Positions 39,761-48,427 of a stretch of 64,000 nt of DNA are shown here, piece by piece. Under the pieces are notes generated by a model. That model had not been told where the DNA came from. It saw only the letters and a list, made by a program, of their open reading frames with translations, and did not search any database. Position numbers and translations under genes: made by a program. Location: NCBI RefSeq assembly GCF_030867145.1, contig NC_134418.1, positions 59,495,682 through 59,559,681 of the forward strand, given 5' to 3'. This DNA is from Opisthocomus hoazin (lineage: Eukaryota; Chordata; Aves; Opisthocomiformes; Opisthocomidae). Every line of letters starts with the position of its first letter. The first letter of the stretch is position 1.

Positions 39761-40569
39761 ACCACCTGGTACAAGCCTATTTAGTGACAGTGTCCTCTGG
39801 GCATAGGTATCACAGGGCAAATCAGATCCACTTTGAGAGTTCCCCAACTTGAACACAGTTGGAGCAGGTACTTGCATTTGGCTTTACAGCACAACACAAA
39901 ACGTCGCATTCAGTTACCATACTGAACGGAGCTTGAATATGGGTAACGGGGAGGACTGAGGCACACAGCAGCAACAAGAGAGTAGGGGAGGATAAGTTTC
40001 TGCGTAACATGATGGGAAGGATGAGGGTAAGGACTTTGGGCTGGCACCGACTCTGACAGACTCCTGTTTCATTTTGCCTAACTAGCTATAGCTTCCTTTC
40101 ACAGCTGACTAAACAAGATAAAAATCTATTCAGACTAGTCATTATGACACTATCAATAGCTGATACAAGAGCGTACAATGAACACCAGCGTAGATGTAAG
40201 GGCAGTTCAAGTCTCTCTGAAATCAGTATGCAAGTGTTATCCGCAGATCTATTACGGAGACGTGTGAAGCTGTTTCCAGATACCGGATTAATAAATGTAT
40301 CTGTTAAACCGAACAGTTGCATCCATTCATCACCACGCACAGCCAAAGAGTGCAACCGGAGAGGATGTGATTTTCCTGAACCCAAACACAGCAGCTGGCA
40401 GGGAGACCCAACCGAGCAGAACCCTGTTATTTGATAGAGGTGCTGCAAAAGGGCAGCAGGGAAGCCCTCTGCAAGGGGGGAGGACCCCAGGGGCAAACAC
40501 AAGCCATACTGTAAATGATCTCACCACAAAAATAGAGTCCAAATGAATGCAAGCAGTGGTTACAGACTT

Positions 40570-40585
40570 AAAAAAAAAAAAAAAA
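40570..40585. repeat. Poly-A run (16 A)
   Basis: A homopolymer. The 500 bases upstream show no recognisable retrocopy. Confidence 0.85.
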
Positions 40586-43467
40586 CCAAACCACAACAAA
40601 CTAAATTACTCGCCTAGGGAGAGTTAGGTTAAAGTTAGGCATACTAATACCTCTGACTAAAAAACGTATACTAAAAACTAAGGTGTCTCTGCTTAGCTAT
40701 CACCTAAAAAACGAATTCCTCATATGCCTTCTCTTATGTGGCTTTGAAGTTCCCCAGATATTCAGATTTGTATCTGAGGAATACTGCAGCAGGGCTGAGC
40801 ACTTAGGTGTGTATCGCCCACATAAACTCGCTCAGGATCCAGACACTGCAAAGTTCCCTGAGGGATGTGATACAAAGAGCTTTCTGGGAGCGCTTCATCT
40901 GTCAGTCTACTAATGAAGATGATCTCCACCACTTCTGCAAAAACTAAAAGCCTGCAAGAAATTCGTTCAAGAGAGAGTCCAAAAAATACCGCGTTCATAG
41001 CCTAAGTAGTTAGTGAGGGGTGAGAAATGGGCCCTGCTGTAGAGAATGCATCCATATTTTGGAGGCGAGTGAAAATGAGTTAGTCTCTGAGGAAATCATA
41101 TTAAGTAGTAGACAGAGTAGAAAGCAAAGCAGCACTGCACCCTAATTCTCCCAAGATGCGTTGAAAAATGTGCTCTGAGAACATCGCTAGGTGATGGAAT
41201 GTCCTTCAGCTACGACTGCCTGTCTCCAGAGGAGAGGTAAGCTCCACCTGCGCAAAGCCTGCGAGGGCAGGGCACAGCACTGGGTCGGAGCTGGCAGGCG
41301 TACCACCGGCAAAGCCGCCCGGCTCCACGGGGCAGGTGTGAAGCACCTGGGGTCCAGGACACCATGTCAGCAGCCTGACTGTTGGACTGTGCGTAACGTA
41401 CCGCAGCGAAAGGTCAGTCACAGGTACCTGATGCAGACAAGGGTTTAGTACAAGGTCTTGTAACGAGAAGCATCAGAAAAACTTAATACTAATAAAGTAG
41501 TGGCACAAGGACTGGGTAAATGATGCCATGTGCTTCATCACCGTGGCCTTCAGAGATAACAAAAGGATATCCCAGCACAACCCACTGCTGAGAGAACGGG
41601 GCATGAATACCATTACACACGCCCAACTATCAGCAATTCCCTCACCAGACCCACTTTCCTTACCCACAGCCTTTCCTTTCAGAGGGATTCTCCACCTTCT
41701 TCAAGGGACCTGTTAATGTTAATTAGACCAATAAAAGCCGTTTGCTCTGTTCTGCCCCCTGGGAAGTGTATCTTCCTTCTCCCCCGAGAGGGGTTACGTT
41801 ATAAAAACTGGACAAGGCACTTGGGGTGGTAGGCTTGGGTGCTGGTTTCATTAGCCAGATGGAGGGGGTAAGTGCTCCCTTGGCGTATGCAGGACTGAGG
41901 TTGAGTTATTTGTGCTCACAGCTGGGTCTGAAGTTGCTTTGGGGTTGTTCCTGGTGTACCTAAGTTAGTTTTAATTTTTTTCCTTAAATATCGGGGCAGG
42001 GGGGGAGTTTGGGTTGTGCTTGTTAAAGAGACTTGTTAGCTAGCGCAGGGTGATCTGATGCCAGTTTCATGTACTCTACCTGACATGTCCCTAACCTGAT
42101 CTGTTTGGTAAATTCACACCCTCGCGCTGGCTTAACCTTCAGTGCTGGGCTGCCTTGCCCGCGTAATCCCAGCCGTGAGGAGCCCCAAGCAGCTGAAAGC
42201 GTGCAGCCGAAGTGAGCCGTCGGGGAAGCTCATGTGGGAAGCGCGGAACGTCTGCGGCAGGGATTATCTGCATCTGGTAGGAGGCCTTGTTGTTCTGCTT
42301 CCCAGCACTTCTGTGGACAGAAACCAGGGAGAAAAATCAATTTTTCTCCTCCTACATCTCGAATGCTGTTCCTAGAGGGTCTTAAGGCCTGCAACTTGGC
42401 TTCTCTTCCCCATAAGGAAAAAGGCAAATGGATCCTTGCTGTAGGCACTTCGGACAGAAATCATTTTTAAAATAGCAAGATGAACAAAATCTTAACTTCT
42501 GCAGGCTTCTGTAAAATCTTAGACTTTAAAAGAACCCCAAACCCTCTTATCTTCTTGCTTGCAGAAGCAGAGCATAAAAACCTAATGCTTCAAATAGACA
42601 GAGGCACCAGACAGTTACATAAAAACAAACCGCCAGATTCCTGCATGTAGGAGTGTCTGCTCTCGATTCGGCCCTGCCTCTCTGCGCGTGTGCCTGGAAG
42701 CAGGTCTCCCCACCCAGAAGCGGGAGCAGCTAGCACAAAATGCCCGAACTGAAACTCGGGTGATGAAGGCTTTGAGGACCTGGCCTTGGGCTGTCTGAAG
42801 GCTTGAGCAAAGGGTCTTTTGTAAACAGAGGACCAAGTATTTGGCATCAGCCGTAGGAGCAGAAAAGCCACAAAGTCTTAGATTTTTACTATTTCAGCAA
42901 ACAGCTAGAAAGACCTTGAAGGGGGGCGCTAGGGATCAGCATGTACGCTGCTATCTTGGAGCTCGGAGTATTTTGCGTGTTGTAGACCTGAAGAAAGTGG
43001 AAAAGTTATGGCCAGGAGATTATCCTCATGACAACTTCATGCCCTCAGCTCTATCTGCCATTAAATGTCTGTCTGTAAAAGTACTCATCACGCTTGGGAC
43101 CATTCAATACCAAGGCGGCAGAAATACATACCTTAACGCCCGCTAAAGTGGCGGGTTTGTCATTAGACTGGTAAAGAGCACGACAGATCAAGCTAGCCTT
43201 CCCTCTGAAGAGCTATTCAGCCATTGGAGGCCAGGCTTTCTCCCTGAGCACACTGCATACTCACAGACGATTGGGATATCTCTCAGGTAACAGAGATTTA
43301 TGGTGTTCTGGAAGAGCACAATGAATTGTTACTTTTTTGGAGCTGAATGAGGTAGATTAACTGAGAACGTCTCCAACTGAGCTCTGAGGTTAAACGGCTA
43401 GCCAACTTTTTTTCCTGAAGTAGAAAACACGATGCTGCACTGAAAATGGCACCTAAAAAAAGAAAAA

Positions 43468-43483
43468 GGGGGGGGGGGGGGGG
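43468..43483. repeat. Poly-G run (16 G)
   Basis: Sixteen consecutive G directly after a purine A-rich stretch, about 1.2 kb upstream of the H2AZ1 TATA box and just outside its CpG island. It is able to form a G-quadruplex. Its length is a likely site of sequencing error or polymorphism. Confidence 0.9.
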
Positions 43484-44547
43484 CTAAGGCTTCATTTCAG
43501 GGAAATACAGGCAGGGATGTGAAGTGCCCAGAGAACACCTGCACTGCACTAATTAAACATTACACTCAGAATCAAATCCATAATGAGCAGTTTTTAACAG
43601 TAGTTTGCAGGACACCCAGTGAGGGAAAGGGGTCTGGGGCAGGGGTGCCCTCAGTAATCACGCACCTCTTGCGCAGTATGGAGGTAAAAATAAAACCCGA
43701 CGCACGTGTGCGGAGCTGTTGGCCACGCTGGCGCCTGCCCACCCCCGGCACCACGCAGAGCAGATCCCGCTCCATCCTCCCAACGGCGCCGGGCGGCCTC
43801 GCCTCTTCGCGGGCGCCGTGACGCAGCTCCTCACCCCCGGCCCGGGCCGTAAGCTCCTTCAGGCTGCTTCCGAGGTGCTTTGTACGCTGAGCCAATTAAC
43901 TTTATTAGAGAAGGCTTCAACCGCCAGCGCGGCGGGCCTGAGGCGACCCGAGCAAGAGGCGAGGCAGAGCCAGGCACGGTGCAGGGATGGGGCCTGCAGA
44001 GAAACAACCCTTCAGACGGGAGCCGGGGCACTCGGTGCCCGCTGGCAACCGCCGCTGCCGCCGGTGACGGCACCCAGCCCCACGCCGCGGCTCCCCGGGC
44101 GGCAGCCGCGCCTCTCCCTCTCGGGCGGGGCCCGGCCCTCACGCCTCGGTGCGCGGGGCGGCCCCGGGGCTGAGGCGGCGGCCGGGTGGCTGCCCCTCGG
44201 GCGGCGGTGCCGGCTCCCGGCCCGTTCTTTCTCGGGTTTTATTTCAGTCGGACGCCAGCCCTCGGAGGGCGAGACCCGCCATCGGGGACCCGTGAGGCGG
44301 CTCCCCCGCCCGCCGGAGGCCGGCACGCCCGGCAGCCCGCCCTGATCGCCGGCGGACCCCGGGCAGGCCGCGCACCCCGCGCTGAGGACCGGCGCCGCCG
44401 CCCGGGGCTGAGCCCCCCACGCCCCTGCCCCTCTCTCGGGCCGTCACGGTGCCCACCCTACACCCCCACCGGGCGCCTGTCCCTTTAAATAGGGGCGGAG
44501 CCTCTCCCGCACTCCGCATCGCGAGGCCGGCACCGCCCCGCTCCGCC

Positions 44548-44596
44548 ATTGGTTGTCGCTGGGGGAGCGCGGCCCGCCCCCGCCCGCAGCCATTGG
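44548..44596 (-). promoter_or_regulatory. Paired inverted CCAAT boxes (NF-Y type)
   Basis: ATTGG occurs at 44548-44552 (within GCCATTGGTTG) and again at 44592-44596 (within AGCCATTGGCTGG), 44 bases apart and upstream of the TATA box. Both have the extended flanks preferred by NF-Y. Multiple spaced CCAAT boxes are typical of cell-cycle promoters and of H2A.Z promoters. Confidence 0.85.
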
Positions 44597-44641
44597 CTGG
44601 GGGCGAGGCTGGGGTTCCCGGATGCAGGCACGTTCGGCGGT

Positions 44642-44647
44642 TATAAA
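44642..44647 (+). promoter_or_regulatory. TATA box of H2AZ1
   Basis: TATAAA sits 139 bases upstream of the ATG and 46 bases after the second CCAAT box. It predicts transcription start at about 44,670-44,678, giving a 5' UTR of roughly 105 nt. Confidence 0.85.
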
Positions 44648-44667
44648 GCGCCGGGGGAAGGCGGGAG

Positions 44668-44682
44668 TGGGCGCAGTTTGAA
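44668..44682 (+). promoter_or_regulatory. CDE/CHR-like cell-cycle element
   Basis: A GC-rich TGGGCGC (44668-44674) lies just before TTTGAA (44677-44682). With GGGC as the CDE core, the spacer to the CHR is four bases, the canonical arrangement bound by DREAM/MuvB complexes. Together with the two CCAAT boxes this predicts G1 repression and S/G2 induction. This is an inference from motif layout. Confidence 0.55.
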
Positions 44683-44780
44683 TCGCGGCGGGTCGGGGCA
44701 GGTTGGTGCTGTCGCCCGGGCTCCGTGGGTGCGGGACGCTCTCTTCCTCTGTCTGCCCCCGCGCAGCGGTCCGGTTCGCC

Positions 44781-46579
44781 ATGGTGAGGAGCCGCGGGGG
44801 CCCGCTCGGGTGGGGGCGGGCGCGCACGCCGCCGCCGGGGGCCGGCAGGGATGGAGGTGATGGCGGCCGCTGGCGTGAGGGGAGCGCGCGGGGGCGGGGA
44901 GCGCGGGCGGCGCGCGCCGGTACGCGCGTTACCTGCCGGCGGGCGGGGGGGGTGGGGGGGAGTCGCACGCGCACTAGCGCCGCCGGGGAGAGGGAGTGGC
45001 GGCCGCGCATGCGCGCGGTGCCGCTAGGTGTAGCGGGCGGCGCGCACGCGCCTTGGTGCCTCGCGTGTCGCCCTGCGGGAGGGGAGGGCGGGGGGAGCGG
45101 CGCGCATGCGCGGGCGCTGCGCGGGGCCGGTGAGGGCGTGCCGGGCCCTGACGCGCCGCTTCCCGCTGTTAGGCTGGTGGTAAAGCTGGGAAGGACTCCG
45201 GGAAGACCAAGACCAAAGCAGTGTCCCGTTCTCAGCGGGCCGGACTGCAGGTGAGCAGGGACCGGGGCGGGGGCGAGTGGAGGTCGGGGTTGGCCTCGAG
45301 TCTTGTGGTTGGCTGCACCCTGTGAAGCCTGCACAGGCTGCCTGCCGTCTGTCGTCCGGAGCGGTGTAAGGATCTGCTCGATCCTTGAGTGTCTTAATGT
45401 CTGACTCGTGTATTTTTAGACCTTTTGCATATCTGCAGGAGGGAAGAGAACTGCCTTGTGGCCGTTGGTACTGCTTGTGGTTAGGACTGTGAAGCTGCTG
45501 ACGTGAACTTGGCATACAGTGCCCTTAGCAGGATTCCCAAGTATTGAAATGTAGTCTGGTGCCGGCTGTACTTCTGCAACTGGGATTCTGCTGCCCAGCA
45601 TGTGGTTTAGAGTAGTGGCTTGTTCTGTCTCTGTCTTTAGAGCCTATTCATACTTCTCTTGTTTTCCAGTTCCCTGTTGGCCGCATCCACAGACACCTGA
45701 AGTCTAGGACTACCAGCCATGGGCGTGTGGGAGCCACGGCTGCGGTGTACAGCGCTGCAATCCTGGAGTACTTGACAGCTGAGGTAAAGCTCCAGCAAGG
45801 GGTGCAAGCAAGTTGGTCAGCTCTGAAATGGCGTGATGACCAGAGCCTACTGTATTCTGCCAGTTTGGAGTGGGTTGTGAACTCTTTGCTTGCTTTGAGC
45901 TAGCTTTAAGTGCGTGCATCATCATCAGGAGACCACGAAATAAGCACAGGACCTCTTGCTCTGCGTGCTGTGCAGATCAAGTAACTGTGACTTACAGGAA
46001 AGGTGGAAGTGTGGAGTAATTTATAAAATGTGTTGTGGCAGCATGTCGTATCTGCTGTAAAACACTGTGTTCTTGGGGAAATCAAAATGCAGAGCTCCAA
46101 AGCCAGGAACCCTTTCAGGAGAGGCACTGTCTGCTCTCCTGGTGTCACTGGTGGTGTGTTTGCTGTAGAGAACAGAGCAGCTCAGGCCGTGCAGTTGGTC
46201 TCACTTGACTTGTGTAACTTGGTTTAAAAATTATCTTGTCCTCAGGTTCTTGAGCTGGCAGGAAATGCGTCCAAAGACTTGAAGGTGAAGCGTATCACTC
46301 CCCGTCACTTGCAGCTTGCAATTAGAGGAGATGAAGAATTGGACTCTCTCATTAAGGCAACAATTGCTGGTGGTGGTATGTAAATTGCTGGCTGGCTGTT
46401 TGTGGTGAGCAGGGTGGCAAGGGCTCTGACACGCTGGAGGCTGCTTGATGCTGCTGTTTTATTTGAAGTGCAGAGTTTAGGAAAAATAACGCTGTCTTCA
46501 CTGTTGCTCTTCCTTAGGTGTAATACCGCATATCCACAAGTCTCTGATTGGGAAGAAAGGACAACAGAAAACTGTCTAA
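44781..46579 (+). CDS. H2AZ1: Histone variant H2A.Z.1, complete, five exons
   Basis: H2A.Z.1 replaces H2A in nucleosomes at promoters, enhancers and pericentric chromatin. SRCAP/p400 complexes load it as a dimer with H2B. The coding exons are 44781-44783 (ATG only), 45173-45250, 45670-45783, 46246-46375 and 46518-46579, all with GT-AG introns, joining to 387 nt (128 residues plus stop), the family's exact length. Visible marks include the lysine-rich tail ([12 protein letters not shown]), the histone-fold core from [14 protein letters not shown], the L1 loop, the extended acidic-patch segment (GDEELDSLI) and the C-terminal docking domain ([19 protein letters not shown]). Ser in HLKSRTT and the terminal Val identify paralogue Z.1, not Z.2. 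The start context is GCCATGG after splicing. One oddity is Thr at residue 13, where human has Ala. It is transcribed in tandem with DNAJB14. Confidence 0.97.
44784..45172 (+). other. H2AZ1 intron 1, with NRF1-type motifs
   Basis: A 389-base GC-rich intron directly after the start codon (donor GTGAGG, acceptor TTAG). It holds three NRF1-type sites matching GCGCAYGCGC at 45005-45014, 45042-45051 and 45102-45111, plus one-mismatch variants near 44,821 and 44,963. It probably acts as part of the promoter. Confidence 0.85.
45251..46245 (+). other. H2AZ1 introns 2 and 3 (flanking exon 3)
   Basis: Intron 2 (45251-45669, donor GTGAGC, acceptor TTTTCCAG) and intron 3 (45784-46245, donor GTAAAG, acceptor GTCCTCAG) flank coding exon 3 (45670-45783). 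No repeat or small RNA gene was recognised in either intron. Confidence 0.85.
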
Positions 46580-46915
46580 GGGATGCCAGGATTCCTCGTT
46601 ATCTCAGGACTCTAAGTACTTAATTGTCCAGTGTTGGTGATTCCAGTGGACTGTATCTGTGAAACACAATTTTGCCTTTTTGTAACTTTGAGAAGCTAAA
46701 GCTCCCTTGAGCTTTCTAACAAACCAAATTTCTGCATTGAAGTCTTAACCGTATTTAAGTGTTACCATGGCTTCAAAGAAGCTATTGTATTTGTAGTGGG
46801 TTTTGATTGAGCTGACTGGTTTTGGATTGGTTTAAGTAAAGGAAATGTTTGGTTTTGTACAGACTTTTCATCCACTAGAGTGGAAATATTCAATAAATGT
46901 TATATCAAGACTGAT
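46580..46915 (+). other. H2AZ1 3' UTR
   Basis: The sequence after the TAA at 46577-46579 runs to a poly(A) signal AATAAA at 46892-46897. The expected cleavage site is some 15-25 bases later, before a T-rich GATTGTCTCTTGTCC stretch. There is no replication-type histone stem-loop, as expected for a polyadenylated replacement variant. Confidence 0.8.
46892..46897 (+). terminator. Poly(A) signal of H2AZ1
   Basis: A canonical AATAAA 313 bases after the stop codon, followed by a T/G-rich downstream element. Confidence 0.85.
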
Positions 46916-48064
46916 TGTCTCTTGTCCCCTAACTGGCAAGTACTTGGTGTTGACTATGCAGCTCTCGAAGGGCGGTTCCAGGAACAGGAACCTGTGGCAG
47001 TCCCACCAGCAGTGTGTGGGCTGTCGGGAAGCACAGCCTTAGAATTCCGTGCTTAGTCAGTGCCATCATGTGAAACGGCATGGGGCTTTGCCCTGTGAGG
47101 TTGTGCTCATGTGAAGGGAGCCTGGTGCAGGGGTCGTGTGGCTGGTGCTGCCCAGGCCCCTTTTACATGGTGTCGGCCTTCGCAGAGGGGGAGGGATCGG
47201 TCACAGAGGAGGACGGGTGTTGAAAATCTGACACTTTGGTTGGTTTTCCTTAAGGTAGAGCCTGACCCCTCTTGCTGCTGCTGGTAAAAGAGCAGGGAGA
47301 GGCACCCGTAGAAGCAGGGGTGTGAGCTTTGGGGGAGAGCCTGAGCCCTGCTGCCAAGGCAGCAGCCCAGCAGCTCTGTCCCGGTGTGCCCTGCTCCCAG
47401 CTGGGCTCCAGGGAGCTGAGCTGGGAAGCCCCGGTGGTGCTGGTCCGGAGCCCTGTGCTGGTGAGGGGCCGGGCTGCAGGGCGGGAGTTGCGGCGTGGGG
47501 TGTCGGAGCTGTGGCGGTCGCTTCTGCGGTGCAGCGGAGGAGCGCGGCTTGTGGCCACCCCTCCCTGAGCTGGGCCTCCGCCAGCGCCCTTCCGCGGGAG
47601 CAGGCCCGTCTGTGGCTGCGGCAGGGCAGACCTCCTCCTCCCGGCGAGGCGGGCGGTGCCGCCGGCACTGGGTCCCGCGGCGAGCCCCAGGCCTTCGGGC
47701 CCGGCTCCCCCCGCACCGAGGTGCTCCGGGCGAAGCTGCTGCACGGCACGGGCCGGTCCGCCTCCGTGGCCTCTGCAGGCAGCGCTGCGGCCGGGAGGCG
47801 CTGACCGGTACGGCCCGCACCGGCTGCCCCGTTCCCCGGGGCAGGGGTAACGGCGCTGGCCAGTACCCTAAGGCACGGCTAAGGCGCTGCAAGCTCCTCC
47901 CGCTTCAGCAGCGGCTGCGGAAAGGCCGCGGCGGGCCGCGGTGCAGCGCCAGCGCACGGCAGCCGCCCGCCCGGTACCTTCCCACCGCGGGCGGCGGCGC
48001 GGCCCCCGGCCGGTGCAGCTACCGGAGCCCCGCGGCGGGCGGGGCGCCCCGGGCCCCGGCGGCG

Positions 48065-48074
48065 GCGCATGCGC
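48065..48074. promoter_or_regulatory. NRF1 motif upstream of DNAJB14
   Basis: GCGCATGCGC, the symmetric NRF1 consensus, in the DNAJB14 CpG island. It matches the motif repeated in H2AZ1 intron 1. Confidence 0.6.
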
Positions 48075-48154
48075 GGCGTTGCCCCGGAAGCAGGCGGCGG
48101 GCCGGGCCGGGCGCCGGGGCCGAGCGGCGCGCTGGGGCTGCGGGTAACGGCGGG

Positions 48155-48172
48155 ATGAGCCTTGCGGAGTGA
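48155..48172 (+). other. Possible five-codon upstream ORF
   Basis: ATG AGC CTT GCG GAG TGA lies 123 bases after the G of no other ATG cluster and 122 bases before the DNAJB14 start, in another frame. It matters only if transcription begins upstream of 48155, which is unknown. Confidence 0.3.
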
Positions 48173-48294
48173 GGGCAGCTCCCCCCCGCCCGCTCCGCTC
48201 CGCTCGCTGCCCTTCCGCCCCGCCCGGCTCCGCTCTGGCTTCGGGCCCCTTCTCTCTGCGCTGCGGCGGGCGGAGGCGGCGGAAGGAGAAGCCG

Positions 48295-48427
48295 ATGGAG
48301 GGGAACCGGGATGAGGCCGAGAAGTGCATCGGGATCGCGCGGGAGGCGCTGGAGGCCGGCAACCGCGACCGCGCCCTCCGCTTCCTCGGCAAGGCCCAGA
48401 AGCTCTACCCGACCGAGACGGCCCGAG
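48295..48427 (+). CDS. DNAJB14: DNAJB14 coding exon 1 (N-terminus)
   Basis: This exon encodes residues 1-44 plus the first base of codon 45. It begins [11 protein letters not shown], the conserved N-terminus of DNAJB14 and DNAJB12, and continues as a short helical, TPR-like segment ([17 protein letters not shown], then KAQKLYP). The reading frame is open upstream, but no in-frame ATG precedes 48295 and the family starts here, so this start is chosen. The context has G at +4 but C at -3, so it is of moderate strength. The donor is CCGAG|GTGAAG. The exon lies inside a CpG island. Splicing onto exon 2 preserves frame (phase 1) and yields ...[13 protein letters not shown], as expected for the family. 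Confidence 0.92.

Larger units (their letters stand above)
29361..43689. other. Intergenic desert upstream of H2AZ1
   Basis: No recognisable exon or RNA gene. It contains a CTC trinucleotide run near 32,293-32,310, a near-palindrome at 34538-34559 next to an octamer at 34590-34597, a long open frame at 38778-39461, a TA-rich run at 39744-39760, a 16-A run at 40570-40585 and a 16-G run at 43468-43483. Confidence 0.5.
43690..45260. promoter_or_regulatory. CpG island of H2AZ1 (promoter, exons 1-2)
   Basis: High GC content with dense CG dinucleotides begins abruptly near 43,690 and runs through H2AZ1 exon 2. About 950 bases of the island lie upstream of the TATA box, more than the core promoter alone needs. 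This leaves room for a divergent minus-strand transcript, as is known for the human H2AZ1 locus. Long open frames on both strands in this block are composition artefacts. Confidence 0.85.
46916..48294. other. Intergenic spacer between H2AZ1 and DNAJB14
   Basis: About 1.4 kb from poly(A) site to the next start codon. From about 47,440 it becomes CpG-island sequence. Long overlapping open frames in this stretch on both strands are GC-driven. Their deduced Arg/Pro/Ala-rich peptides match nothing known. Confidence 0.7.

Noticed and set aside
40086-40585. Possible processed pseudogene ending in the poly-A run at 40570
   Set aside because: No recognisable parent protein in any frame of the 500 bases before the run, and no flanking duplication seen.
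44444-45334. 296-codon minus-strand open frame over the H2AZ1 promoter and first introns
   Set aside because: It lies antisense to a confirmed gene inside a CpG island, and its peptide is Pro/Arg/Ala-rich without any motif. High GC content removes stop codons, so the length is not evidence of coding.
47107-48172. Several overlapping long frames on both strands between H2AZ1 and DNAJB14
   Set aside because: They overlap each other in nearly every frame within GC-rich DNA and have low-complexity Arg/Pro/Gly composition. This is a compositional artefact of the CpG island.
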